Source: Cryptomeria japonica (lineage: Eukaryota > Streptophyta > Pinopsida > Cupressales > Cupressaceae). From it: DNA of 64,000 nt. This document shows, piece by piece, positions 10,320-22,853 of this stretch; within the stretch, counting starts at the first letter, position 1; each line of letters starts with the position of its first letter. Position numbers and translations under genes: made by a program. The stretch covers positions 617,890,476-617,954,475 of the forward strand of contig NC_081408.1 of the NCBI RefSeq assembly GCF_030272615.1. Direction: 5' to 3'. Below the pieces are notes generated by a model, which saw nothing but the letters and a program-made list of their open reading frames with translations, was not told the DNA's origin and searched no databases.

Positions 10320-11880
10320 TTCTTTTTTTATATTAAACCAAGCTGAAATAATTACATAGAGTTAGCAACCAATAGGTTGCTAAAATAATAAAACAAATCA
10401 TTTATCAATTACAAAACTAGTAACAAGAGCACATATAATACTACTAGCAAAGGTACAATATCGCTAGTAACAACAAAGAGAATAACCATCTATATGAGAA
10501 CGCATGTATTGTATAACAAAATTACATTGCATAGACTTATGCTCAAGCTAAAACTATAAAATCTATTGTGTTACAAAATTACATTGCATAGACTTATGCT
10601 CATGCTGAAATTGTAAAATCTATTGGTTGATATGTTGAAGCTGCTCCAAAAACTTAGTGTCCTTCTTGCCAAACTTACAAGACTGCGAAGAAGGAAAATA
10701 CACCTATAGAAGTATGTTAGAGTAAAGCATTGGAACATCAATCCCATGGCGATAATTTCTACAAAACATAGCATTACATCTATTATGCCAAATATACTTA
10801 GAAGAATTATCTATCTGATAGAATCAACAATCAAGTTGTCATGCAATCAAACACCCAAAATGGATTCTTTCCAATTCAAGTCATGATTAAATATAGCAAA
10901 AAATTTCTTGACACAACAAACCACTATTTTCTAGCGTAGGGACAATCCCAAAAAATGTGTCTCATATTTCAAGACCCTGACAAAATGGACAATTAGCTGG
11001 TTGAACCATAATACATTTAAACCTATCCCCAATAGGTAGTTTGTGATGTAAAATTTTCTAGGCCAACACCAAAGTATTAAAATCAGCTATCGATTTTTCA
11101 GACTTGGGCACTCAACTTGTCACAAAACTTGGAGTTAAATATGTACCTCTATTTTCAATTAAGCCGAGGAGTGGGGGACCAACTAGGAAGAATACAAGTA
11201 TACACCCTCTTCAAGGGAATACGATTGAAATGGCTAAAAGACAACCATCTCCAATCTTTAAAAAAAAATTCTTTGGAGTGCATAACTTCATAGATAGTTC
11301 AATAGGCACTAGGGACTGAATAAAAATAACAAACTTCTTGTACTTATTGCTCAACCCATAATATGCTTTGATAACCTCCCATGGGGCCGAATTAAAAGCA
11401 TTACAATCCCATAAATCTTTAAGATTTTGGACATGTTTTCTATATCAATAAAAAGCATCTCTTGCAAATCTTAGAGAAAGTGGTTGATTATGATATGTGA
11501 TGAGTTTATTCCACCATATTGAAGTAGAAGAAAAACTAAAACCATGCTTCAAAGAAAAAGCATTCCAACTCAAAAACTTGCAAACATTTTTGTCAAGCTT
11601 GTCATATTGAGCATAAAGAAAATGAACTCTTGATTTTAAACAAGGGAGACAATATTAATTTATCTAACTAATTTACACCTTCACACTTCTTTTTGATTGA
11701 AGCCTCTGTAACCTAATAACTAACTAAGATTTTCCAAGGTTCATCTCCATTAGCATCTCTAGTAATCCATTTAACAACAAGACAAATTCCTTGAATTTTG
11801 GGATCTACAAGCCCAAGGCCAACTCTGAAAAATAGAATCTAGTTTTCAACACATTTATAACTAGATAGCCCATTAAAAGA
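10320..11880 (-). mobile_element. LINE fragment E1 (C-terminal ORF2 and 3' end)
   Basis: On the minus strand, at about 11850-11690, the reading is GLGLVDPKIQGICLVVKW then ITRDANGDEPWKILVSY, typical of the region after the RT domain in plant LINEs. At about 11000-10925 a zinc-binding RT-associated motif (zf-RVT) is visible as NCPFCQGLE then, after a frameshift, RHIFWDCPYARK. Further on the minus strand comes the 'IW..RCN.MF' type ending. Several stops and frameshifts make it non-functional. The 3' end lies at the T-run near 10322-10329 (poly-A on the minus strand). RT and endonuclease domains are missing. Confidence 0.75.
10509..10622 (-). repeat. 57-bp tandem duplication in the LINE 3' region
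   Basis: Two 57-bp units (10509-10565 and 10566-10622) share ACAAAATTACATTGCATAGA and a TTATGCTCA..CT block. LINE fragment E2 carries the same duplication at about 13475-13590, so it predates the duplication of the whole segment. Confidence 0.8.
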
Positions 11881-11894
11881 ACTAAAACTTGAAG

Positions 11895-12217
11895 TCAACT
11901 ATCATTATACTAACAATACTATCAAGTTGTTATGCAATCCAACACTCAAAATGGCTTCTTTCCAATTCAATTGATGATTAAATATAGCAAGAAATTTCCT
12001 GACCTGGCAAACCATTGTTTTCTAGCATAGGGACAATCCCCAAAAATGTGTCATATTTTTCAGGACCTAACAAATTGGGCATTTCCCCAATAGGTATTTT
12101 GCAATGTAATATTTTCTAGGCCAACACTTGAGTATTAAACTCAGCCATAGATTTTCAGACTAGGGCACTCAACTTGTTCCAAAACTTGGAGTTAAATTTG
12201 CACTTCCATTTTTTTCT
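11895..12217 (-). mobile_element. LINE fragment E1b
   Basis: It matches 10815-11160 of E1 and 13790-14125 of E2. All share CAAGTTGT.ATGCAATC, ATGGCTTCTTTCCAA or equivalent, TAGGGACAATCCC, and GGCACTCAACTTGT. It ends abruptly at about 12217, where R copy 2 begins. It is part of the same duplicated block. Confidence 0.7.
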
Positions 12218-12582
12218 ACTTTTATGAATGCAAAAAGTTGTGTATGTAACCTAAGGACAAGAAAATACAACTATTTTTCAAACTATATTTGTGAACAAAA
12301 AAAATAAATATTGAGGTGTGGGATGGAGTGTTTTAGAATACCATTTTATCAAGTATATAATTTCTCTCTAATTATTTAATAGGATTAAGGTGAACAAATT
12401 AGAACCCTTCATCTACATGCAATAAAAAATGTTGTGTAATCATATGAATACATACATACATAAATATTCATATAATTATAGGTATGCATATATGAATATG
12501 TATAAATATAAATATACATGTGTATGCACATATGCATACATACATACATGCATGCATGCATATGTATATTCACTCATATATG

Positions 12583-12618
<36 letters not shown>

Positions 12619-13282
12619 GAGATTTAAATTCGATCAATGATTAGATCATCATTTATTAATTTATCATTATATTAATTGTGTGGTTTGTAACCTTCAAGTG
12701 AATTTCATCAATATACTTGAGATATATGAAATTAGTGTATCACCCCTCTTTATCAATTCCTCGTTTATGTTTGGATTTGGTTTTATATGTGTTGTTGAAT
12801 TATTCTTTCAATTTTTCTTTACAACTTGTATAGAGAAATGACCTTTGAAAAATATGATAATTTAAAATTTGTTGTTTTCCTTTGGTGGATGAGGATGAAA
12901 CCTTTATACCTTTGTACTTATGGAAGATGGGAAACATCTTACTTTTTATTTTCTTATAATCAAGAAAAATAATTATAACATAGATTTTTCTCTTTAAATA
13001 TATTGGGAGGTAGTGGAGAGTACCTCATTTCTCCATATTATTCTTTGTGATTTGTTATTATCTCATTCATTATAAATGCATATATCTCAACATTAATACA
13101 TAATAAAATAGACCCAACATTTTAAAAATAAATAAATAAATAAAGAATTTGGAAAGAACTCCACTTCTAAATATTTAGAAACTCCATTTAAACAATAGTT
13201 TTAAAAGTAAGAACCCCATCTATAATAGGAAAACCTAAAATCGATAACTTGTAAAGAATCATTAAAAGAACAAGGTTAATGA
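12218..13282 (+). repeat. Repeat R, copy 2
   Basis: Same content and order as R copy 1 (9131-10315), with a LINE fragment in the same orientation at its right end. It lacks the GA-rich tract and a stretch of about 60 bp near the right end that are present in copy 1. Confidence 0.75.
12440..12617. repeat. Compound microsatellite in R copy 2
   Basis: A mixed ATAC/ATGC tract is followed by (CA)n at about 12588-12616. It has the same position within R as in the other copies. Confidence 0.85.
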
Positions 13283-13283
13283 G

Positions 13284-14205
13284 TTCTTTTTTTTATATTG
13301 AACCAAGCTGAAATAATTACATAGAGTAAGCAACCAACGGGTTTCTGAAAATAATTAAATAAATTATTTAATACTTACAAAATTGGTAACAAGAGCACAT
13401 ATAATACCACTAGCAAAGGTACAATATCGCTAATAGTAAACAAAGAGAATAACCATCTATATGAGAACACATGTATTGTATAACAAAATAGCATTACATA
13501 GACTTATGCTCATGTTGAAACTATAAAATCTATTGTATAACAAAATTACATTGCATAGACTTATTCTCATGTTGAAACTGTAAAATATATTGGTTGATAT
13601 GTTGAACCTGCTCCAAAAACTTAGTGTCCTTCTTGCCAAACCTACACAGAGCTGCGAAGAAAGAAAAGCCACCTAAAGAAATATGTTAGAGTAAATCCTT
13701 GGAACATCAATCTGATGGTAAAAATTCTTAGAAAACATAGCATTACATCTATTATGCCAAATATGCTTAAGAATTATATATCTAATAGAATCAACAATCA
13801 AGTTGTTATGCAATCCAACACCCAAAATGGCTTCTTTCCAACTCAAGTCATGACTAATTATAGAAAGAAATTTCTTGACACGACAAACCACTGTTTTCTA
13901 GCATAGGGACAATCCCAAAAATGTGTCTCATATTTTCAGGACCCGACAAATTGAGCAATTAGTTGGTTGAACCATAATACATTTCAACCTATCCCCAATA
14001 GGTAGTTTGCAATGTAATATTTTCTAGGCCAACACTTAAGTATTAAAATAAGCTATAGATTTTTAGACTTGGGCACTCAACTTGTTCCAAAACTTGGAGT
14101 TAAATCTGCAATTCCATTTGCAATTAAGCCAAGAAGTGGGGGACCAACTAGGAAGAACACAAGTACACACCCTCTTCAGTAGTATATGATTGAAATTACT
14201 AAAAG
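13284..14205 (-). mobile_element. LINE fragment E2 (C-terminal ORF2 and 3' end)
   Basis: This is a minus-strand copy closely related to E1. From 13891 it reads MVCRVKKFLSIISHDLSWKE followed by a block ending IWHNRCNAMF, typical of the region after zf-RVT in plant LINEs. The 3' end is the T-run at about 13286-13294. It is truncated on its 5' side near 14205, where the sequence becomes unrelated to E1. Confidence 0.7.
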
Positions 14206-14743
14206 TGTCACCGTGACACAATATCACCGTGTATCATGTGGGATTTGTACGCGTAAACTAAGACAAATATATTCACATTGAAAACTATTGTGAGTGGATG
14301 GATTCAAATTTTTCAGTACGGTGAGAATGCTTCATTGACAACTATTCACAATGAAAACTATTGTGGGTAGATGCATTTAAATTTTCAGTACGGTTAATGA
14401 AATTGTTTTCAACTTAGTTTCTGGTGTTCAAGTTGATTATTAGGTTTAGAAGACAAGAACTATAATGAGATTTTGATTAGTTGAATTCTATCAATCTATG
14501 ATTAAACATATACTTTTGATGTGTATTTATGTTTATAATGAGAAAAGTTGGTGTAAGTATATTTTGGAGAATCATAATGAACTTTTAATGAGAATAATGA
14601 TGATTAAATATATTTTTGTGATGTTGTTAAATTGTAATAAAAAATGTGGATATAATAATATCTTTGGGAATCATTTGTTTGGTATCGTCTAAGAGAATTC
14701 ATTGATAAATTTTGCATAAATAAATATGGAATAGTTTAATAGT
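14206..14743. other. AT-rich host of the LINE F insertion, no gene seen
   Basis: No coding or element signature is visible. A diverged local duplication of about 70 bp (CACA.TGAAAACTATTGTG to TTCAGTACGG) lies at about 14273-14322 and 14349-14395. A CACCGTGA / TATCACCGTG inverted motif lies at 14207-14230. Confidence 0.5.
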
Positions 14744-14761
14744 AATAATTGTTGTTACATA
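14744..14761. repeat. Target-site duplication of LINE F, left copy
   Basis: AATAATTGTTGTTACATA is found exactly again at 24012-24029, directly after the A-rich LINE tail. Eighteen bp is a usual length for LINE target-primed integration. Confidence 0.92.
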
Positions 14762-15052
14762 TGTGAAGATAATTAATCAGCGAAAATGTGCGAAAACTCG
14801 TGAAAACAGCAGGGCAGGCATCAAGCGATTTTTCCATTTCCTCTAAGGAAATCACCTGACCTTCTCCACCACTAGTGGTTTTTTGATAGGATGAAATATG
14901 CACTCAATCTTGGCATCCCGGGGATTAGGGCTCCACTATCTTAGGATATGATGGAATGGCATGTGGTGAAACCAAGGAAGGCTTGCAGGGCAGCCATGTC
15001 TAACCTTCCAAGGACTGTGAACGGCAAGGAACCTGGCCAAGGTTTTTCCAAG

Positions 15053-16617
15053 ATGACTTCTTCCAATAGGTTCAATTAGTTGTGAAATCTTGAGGAAGGT
15101 TATTTAAAACTAGATCCCCGGGTTGGCCGTTCTTTAGAAAATAACAAAAGAAATATAATTAAAAGCCCTAGGAGGCAGATAGAGTCTCAATCCACACTTA
15201 GAGCTACTTTTAAGGACAAGGTTGTGGTGTTGCCTCCTAAACCCTCAAAGATAGTATTGGGTTCAATTAGGGTTCCTAACTTAGATATGGCTAATGTTTT
15301 AGAGATTAATGAGAATCTGGTTAAGCAGATTCAATAATCTTGCAAGGCCTTTGGAGTTTTTGCGAGATGGCATGGACTCAAAATTTTATCGGAGGCTCTT
15401 GCAGATTGGTTCTTATCGACTTTCAATTGGATAGTAAGTATTGCTATCCTATCTGAGGGTTTTTTGTATATAGATTGTGGTAATTCAAAATACAAGGAGG
15501 AATTCTTAATAGGTAAATCCCCTACTTTCAGAGGTTTTTATTTTTATTTTTTAGATTGGACTCCAGATCTTAACCCTAATAATATGCAATCTCTAAAGAT
15601 AAATAGACCGATATTGATACCTAACCTCCTAGTCGAATTAATGGATATAGAAATTATTAGGAAAATTGGTAATCACATAAGAAAATTTGTAGAAATCAAT
15701 GATAAATATAGGAAGTATGTGAATTGTGTGATAATAATTAATATGGACATTAGTATTAAAACCTTAAAACCTATTAAGATTAAATCAGGGGCAGCTTCCT
15801 TCCTTATCTATCCAGAATTCTTTAAAGGGATTCTCAACCTAGACCCTGCATCAACCCCAGTCCTGCCTTCTTAACTGAGATCCAACAGGCTCCCTGGGGT
15901 CGATATTAGTTTCAATCTAGAAAAGGGAGGGTTTGTGGTGGAAGAAAGCCCTTTGATATCTAGGCATAATAAGGAACCTAAGGATGTTGAGGATTTGAAG
16001 AAGGTGAATTTATCATTAACAAGGGATAGGAAGATCGGGCGACCCCTTCCTCCCCTAGCATTCGGGTAGAGCCCCTGATGGACTCTCCAGGAGCATCTAC
16101 CGAATTGAGGACTCCCTGTATCTTGAAGGAAAATCCTCAACCTGCATCGAAGGAGTAGAAGGATGGGGAATTGGATGATCTCCCTCCTCTCTCTAATCAG
16201 GCCATAAGAGTGGAGGATCGCATCAACCCCATAGGCTCTCCCTTTAGGAAGGCTTTCTCTACTAATATGGAGTGGGTAGTCCAGTCAGTGCAAGATAAGG
16301 ATCTTGCTTGCAAAGAGGATGAAGTCAATTGTATTATTAACTATCTCTATGATTTAGTCACTGAGGATATCATGGATAAAATGCTAGATGAAATAATTGA
16401 TAAGGATGAGCTGGATCTTCAAAAAAAATTGTTAGGTAAAGAAATTATAGCCTCCTCCCCTCCCTTGGTAGTCTCGGATATAGAAGAACTTCTTGTAGAT
16501 CTGAATAATAAGGAAAATGAAACTTTAGGCATCGAGCTATGGGCAATAGATAAATATACCCCGGACTATGCTAAGATCTTCAAAAAGAGGGGTAGGAAAT
16601 CCCTATCAGAGCTTTGA
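15053..16617 (+). pseudogene. LINE F ORF1 (DUF4283-like RNA-binding protein)
   Basis: ORF1 of plant L1-type elements binds the element RNA and forms the transposition particle. ATG 15053 is in frame with the conserved domain. Stops fall at 15077, 15083 and 15338, and the frame ends at 15872. The DUF4283-like part (about 15340-15830) shows ARWHGLKILSEALADWFLS, IDCGNSKYKEEFL, FYFLDWTPDLNPNN and IRKIGNHIRKFVEIND, matching the family pattern (F...DWtP.fnp ... IG..iGkf..iD). A frameshift near 16040 moves the rest into another frame (16171-16617, acidic, MDDLPPLSNQ ...). A CCHC knuckle, often present in this family, was not seen. ORF2 begins 84 bp beyond the end of ORF1. Confidence 0.75.
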
Positions 16618-16700
16618 GCCAATGATGGCTCTATGGAAGGTCAAGTTAAACTCACAGACATGTTTTATGCTGGGAAGGGGAAGGTCCTTCCCAAGGGCTC

Positions 16701-19700
16701 ATGAAGAACATTTCATGGAATGTTAGGGGCTTAAATGCCCCTAACAAGCAGAGGTTAGTCAAATGTTGTCTATCCTCTTTTAACATTGAATTAGTCATGC
16801 TTCAAGAGACTAATGTGGGAGATGTAGACTTAGCTTCCTTTGGCAATCATTTAGGCTTTAGGAAAATTTCAAGAACCCTAGGCATTGGGGCCTTCGAAGG
16901 TCTAGATATTATCTGGGATCCTCGAAGCATCTTGTTTTCTCCCCTGGCATCTAATCTTAACTGGACAAGTGGGAGAGTAACTTGTCTCAAGAATAATTTA
17001 GACATTATTATTGTAAATGTGTATGGGCTGATCCTTAATGATGACAAAAAAAGAGTATGGGAGAAAATTGAGAATTTCAAGAACTTCCTCAGTCAGGTAT
17101 GTTTTATAGGAGGGGATTTTAATGCAATTTTGCATCATCATGAGAAGCAGGGAGGCTTAGGTATTAATGTTAAGGCCTCTCTAGATTTCGTTGATTGGAT
17201 CCATAGGAGTGGTATGTTAGAGATCAATATGGTCAAGGATGCCTTCACTTGGAATAACTGTAGGCTAGGATTAAGCAACATTGCAGAGAAACTGGACAGG
17301 TTCTTTGTTTTGGGAAGTCTCATCAACTTCCCCTTCACCCTAGAAGCCTCAATTTTACCTTTTTCAGGATCGGACCACTTCCCCATTTTGCTAGATTTTC
17401 AAGGGGAATTTAGCCCTAAGAGATGTCCTTTTAAGTTTGAAAATATATGGCTTAAAGATGATCATATCTTAGAGCTCCTAAAAGAATGGTGGAATGGGGC
17501 CATGATCTCTGGGTCTGGGAATTTTAAGGTTGTTAACAAACTTAATATTATCAAACAAAATCTCATTCAATGGAATAGGAAGCACTTAGGCAATATCTTC
17601 GATAACAAAGCTCAGGTGGAAGTTGAGCTGGCTGAAGTTAATGAGAAAGTGATTAGATTTGGGATGGATGAGTCTTTGTTTCTCAAAGAGAAGAAACTTA
17701 TGGCGAACCATGAATCTATTCTTGCCAAAGAATAAGTCTTCTGGAAACAAAAATCTAGAGAGTCCTGGTTGGAGGTGGGTGATAAGAATACCAAAATTTT
17801 TCACAATGGTGTAAGGCTGAGAAGAGTAAGAAACCATATCTTGAGAATTAAGGTTAGTAATGGATCTGAGGTGGATAATCCTATTACCATTGTGAAAGAA
17901 GTTGTTGATTTCTTTTCCCTTATCCTAACTTCAAACCAGAGCCCTCACAACTCAAACCAAGACATGTTTATCAAGAGTATCCCTAGGCTTTTGAACAAAG
18001 AACATTCTGATGTTCTTAATGCCAAATTTTCGTTGGCAGAAGTCGAAGCTGCTCTTAAGTAGATGAACCCAGATAAATCCCCTGGGCTGGATGGCTTTCC
18101 TACTAGCTTCTTCCAAGTATGTTGGCCCTTTCTCAGTGAGGAAGTTAGGACAACTCTAGAAGGGATGAGAAACTCAGGCAATATCCTCAAAGAAATCAAC
18201 AACACCTTTCTGGCCCTTATCCCTAAAAATGATAAACTAGAGTGTTTTGATTAATTCCGACCTATAGCCCTTTGCAATACTATTTATAAAATTTTCACCA
18301 AAACTTTAGCTAATAGGCTTCAGAAACTCCTCCCCTTATTGATCAGTGAGGAGCAGACGAGCTTTGTCCCTAGGTGATCCATTCATGATGGGGTCATTAT
18401 AGCTCAGGAAGCTATCCACTCGGTCTAGAAAAATGGGAACCCTAGTATGCTCCTAAAATTAGATATCAGAAAAGCTTATGATAAAGTGAACTGGATATTT
18501 CTATGTAGATGCTTAGAATCCTTTGGCTTTCCAACTTCATGGATCAATTTGAGTTTTGAATGTATATCTATGTCTAAATTCTCTATTTTGGTCAATGGTA
18601 CCCCGGAGGGTTTTTTCAGCTCTTCTAGGGGTTTGAGTTAGGGTGATACCCTCTCCCCTTTTCTCTTTATTATTATGGTTGAAGCATTAGGTAGATCAGT
18701 CTCCAGAGATAGGGAGGCTAGTCTGTTGTCAAGGATTATAATTACTAGCAACCTAGATCTTATAATGCATCAACAATTTGTTCATGATACTATGCTCTAT
18801 GGATGTAGAAATCTTAGTGAGACCCAGGCCTTCAAGCTTATCTTGGATTCTTACTATAAAGCCTTATGTCAGGAAATCAATTCGACTAAGTTTTTTGTCT
18901 TCTTTTTTAATACTCAAGCTAGCATTCAAACTAGTTTTTTGTCTTCTTTTTTAATACTCAAGCTAGCATTCAAACTAGCATATGTGGTATACTGAATTTT
19001 AATCTAGGAAGCCTCCCTTGTAAATATCTTGGACTACCCTTGGATAAGGGTTCAGGATCTTCTAATTTATTGCCTAGATTAGTAGATAAGATCAAAAGTA
19101 GGATAGCAAGCTGGAAAGGCAGATGGCTATCCTCTACGAGCAGAGCAACATTGGTTAAATCAGTTCTAGTAGCCATTCCAATCTATCAGTTATCATGTTT
19201 TAGCATACCTCATTCTATTAAAGAAGCGTTAAATAGACATCTTAGATCCTTCTTTTGGCAAGGGATGGAAGCTAAGAAATGTATCTCCCTACTGACCTGG
19301 GACAAGATTTGTAGGCCTAAGTATGCAGGGGGTTTGGGGCTTAAGGATATTAAAGTTTAAAGCAGGGCATTAGGAGCTAAGTTAGTATGGAAAATGTTTA
19401 AATCTCCTCATCTAAAATGGGCCCAAATCCTCTTGCACAAGTATCTTCAAGGTATAAACCATTTGAGCCTCTTTAGAGATCCCTCTCCGCCGAGAGGTTC
19501 TCATATTTGGAACTTTATGATGGATTGTAGGAATATCATCTTGGACAAACTGACTTGGAATCTGGGTAAGGGTGATAAAGCTCTCTTTTGGTCAAACTCT
19601 TCGGGGGGTTTTCCAGTCCTTCAAATCAGGCCAATTTGGAGTCTTCCAAAGAATTGATTATATCAACTTGGGGTAGGTATGTTAGCAACTGTAGTTCTCC

Positions 19701-20935
19701 CTTTGAGGGTGACTTAGCTAAGGGTTGGTCTTGGAGATCCCTCGATTAGGTTAATATCCTGACTAAGGAAAAAAATTTGCTCCAGGATATTCTAGAGAAA
19801 AGGATGGTCACTTTCAATTTAGGGCATGATTCTTTGATCTGGGATGGTTCAAAATCAGGGGAATACTCCTCCAAATATGGTTATAATTCTCTCCTTAAGA
19901 AACACCTTTCTTCGACCACCACAATCCCTATAGCCTTGTGTTGGGACAAGATGTGTCTGCCCAAGGCTAGGGTCTTCTCTTGGCTGGCCCTCTAGGGCAA
20001 GATTCTCACAATAGATAAGTTTATAAAGATGGGCTACGATAGTCCAAGGAGATGCCCTTTGTGTGAAGGGGTAGATAAAGATATGGATCACATCCTTCTA
20101 AATTGCAACTATGCATCCAAATGCTGGCTATGGTTGTGCAATAAATTAGGATGGTCCTCTGCCTTACCTCACTCCATCTTAGGAATGTTTCAAACTTGGC
20201 CAATCCTTTCTAAGAACTACCTTTATGGAGGCCTATGGATCTTAGCTCCTTTGTTGGCTATCTGGGAGCTTTGGAAGGAAAGCAATAGGAGGCTCTTTAA
20301 GGACAAGAAGATGAATTAGTCCCTCTTAGTAATCAAAATAGAAGATTCAATAGTAGAGATTTTAAATAGAAAAATCTCTAAATTCCCCAACACTCTCTTT
20401 GAGATGACCTATTGGGATGCAAAGACAAGAGGGAGATGGTTTGGCTTGAAGATCCCTCCCTTTGTTGGTATTGGTAGTTCCAAAAATAAAAAATTGAGGA
20501 ATTCTTGTAAGTGGATAGCCCCTAAAAGGGGGTTGTTTAAGTTAAACTTTGAGGGAGTATCTTGTGGTAATCTGGGAACTACAGGGATTGGGTGTTGTTT
20601 GCATGACGAAGAAGGCAAGGAATTGGCTAGGGCAGCTAAACCCATAGGGCTTGCATCTAACAATAGGGGGCTGAAATTTTAGCCCTCATTGAAGGTCTTC
20701 TTCTATGCCAAAACAAAGGCATCCGCAAATTGGCTATTGAAGGAGACTCGGCCATAATCATCAATGGCCTTAGAAAAGGCTCCCTTTCTGATTGGAAGCT
20801 TAATGCTCTCTTGGCCAGAGCTCTTTGTCTCCTAAAAGTTTTACAAAAATTGTCTTTCAACCATATCTATCAAGAAGGTAACTCTAGAGTGGATGCACTG
20901 GCTAATGCAGGAGCAGATGGTCAGTCTATAAATTA
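16701..20935 (+). pseudogene. LINE F ORF2 (endonuclease, RT, zf-RVT, RNase H)
   Basis: The endonuclease is open for 344 codons (16701-17735) with SWNVRGLN, MLQETN, IGGDFNAI, EKLDRFF and SDHFPILL. RT follows with stops: MNPDKSPGLDGFP (18063), [29 protein letters not shown] (motif A), GLS-stop-GDTLSPFLF (motif B), and QQFVHDTMLYG at about 18775 (motif C). There the usual FADD reads FVHD, so one catalytic Asp is lost. A 44-bp duplication at 18889 shifts the frame. Post-RT sequence (WKGRWLSSTSRATLVKSVL, GGLGLKDIKV) resumes at 19040. zf-RVT is CPLCEGVDKDMDHILLNC (about 20050), and RNase H runs from KLNFEGVSCGNLG to NSRVDALAN (20540-20905) with IEGDS. Domain order is that of RNase H-bearing plant L1 elements. 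Dead copy. Confidence 0.9.
18889..18976 (+). repeat. 44-bp tandem duplication inside LINE F ORF2
   Basis: Two apparently identical 44-bp units (18889-18932 and 18933-18976) begin AGTTTTTTGTCTTC and end CATTCAAACT. Forty-four is not a multiple of three, so the duplication shifts the frame between RT motif C and the downstream SLPCKYLGLPL block. Confidence 0.92.
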
Positions 20936-22154
20936 ATTATGGAACCCTTTCTCCGATTATTGCCTCGTGCCTTATAAGATTTTATGACTAGTAGTATGCA
21001 ATTGTATATAGGAATATGCATATGTACATAGACATGCATTCATATATATCATTACAACTGAAATATATATGCATGGATATATAGGTATTAATATTTACAT
21101 AGACATTGTATACTAAAAGGAATAAAATATTATGAGTCCCTTTAGAGTCCACATTTTCTTCTTTTCTAGCCATTTAGTCACATTATAGACTATTTATCTT
21201 AAGCTTTAGCCCTATTTTAGTGGGAGTTTCTTTCCTTTTTGGATATCCTTTGTCAGCAACTCCCCCTCAATTAGTACCAATGTGACGATACTCTAGTAAT
21301 GATGATGTGACACTCCTAAGATTGAAGGCATAATTATACTTTGCTTGTATGCTTTAAGGCGGCGGTAATTATTACTTAGATCTTTGAGATCACTCCATTT
21401 GCATCCAATACCAATCATCTACCTATATTTTGAATTCATCTATGATAAGATGAGCTATTTTTCATGAAGCATTAAAGCTCTTGCTTTATTTAGTTCATAT
21501 GGTTGAGGTCCCAGCTTATTTTCCATTTAGCTCAGATGGATACCCCGCTAAGACTTCTAGGGCTCAAATGACAGATGGCCTTTGTAGGGGAAATCAAAGA
21601 GGAGAGATTGAAGGGCATTCTGGTTCACCTAAAACCCCTGGTTATCAGAGTTGTTATGAAAACCTTGGGGAGGGATTGTATCTCAAAGTGGAGAACATTA
21701 CAGTGATCTCGGACGAGATGTCAATTCCTCCCTCTCCTACCTCCCCCTCTTCAGTCAAGCCAGAGAGCTCAGGAACCATGGACCCTCAAGGGCAGGGAAG
21801 GAAAGGATGAGGCTTCTACTACAGGGGGGGGGGTCTTTCATTTCTGGTTCCTTTTTGTCTATCAGAGCAGTGGGCAAGGATATGATGGATTGAAAGTTGA
21901 GTGTTTGTCGTGGGTTTTCCCTCTTGTCACCTTTTTGACTCTCAAGAGTTTTTTCTAACTTTCATCCTATTTCAGACTTATATTTTAAACACTTATGGAT
22001 GCTTAATCAATATATGCTCTAGCCTTAGTTATGATTTTCTCTCTTTAGCTCACTGATTTCTGCTTATGGGTTTAGCTGATTATGTTTATCATCTCAACCT
22101 CATGAAGTTTTTTTGATAAAGCACTACTCTCTTAATGTCCTATGTATATATATA

Positions 22155-22156
<2 letters not shown>

Positions 22157-22214
<58 letters not shown>
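22157..22214. repeat. (CA)n microsatellite
   Basis: About 29 near-perfect CA units flanked by TATA-rich sequence. Frames across it encode Thr-His repeats and are not genes. Confidence 0.97.
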
Positions 22215-22218
<4 letters not shown>

Positions 22219-22652
22219 AACATATATATACATATATATATATACATATTTACTGCTCTCGTAATTGTATGCTCACATTTATTCTGCTCTCTTAATTTAT
22301 GGTTAAATTGGCTCTAGCAGTATGTATATAAATATACATATATATAGATATATATATTTATAAACATATATATATATATATGTATATATATATCTATATA
22401 TATAGCTATCTTCCTACATATGAACTTCTATTAGAAATATTTTATTCTTAAGCATAGATGTTATTTCTTCTAAAGGGAATGTTTACAAAATCTCTCTTTA
22501 GCATTTTAAATTAGGTATCTCTGTAAGGAGTGAGGTGTTTTTTAGAGCCTTTTGATGAAAGAGTATGCTCATCATGAAACTCTTTTAGCTCTTGGCTAGA
22601 TACAATGAAGCTCTGCTCTCTGCTTTTATTCTCTTTATTTTATTCTTATATC

Positions 22653-22853
<201 letters not shown>

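Noticed and set aside
14206-14230. GTGTCACCGTGACAC-type palindrome as an operator or transposon end
   Set aside because: Single occurrence, no partner and no adjoining coding sequence.
21481-21810. 109-codon frame in the LINE F 3' region
   Set aside because: No recognisable domain; it follows the RNase H stop by more than 500 bp in an inactive element. Could be a fragment of an unrecognised insertion.
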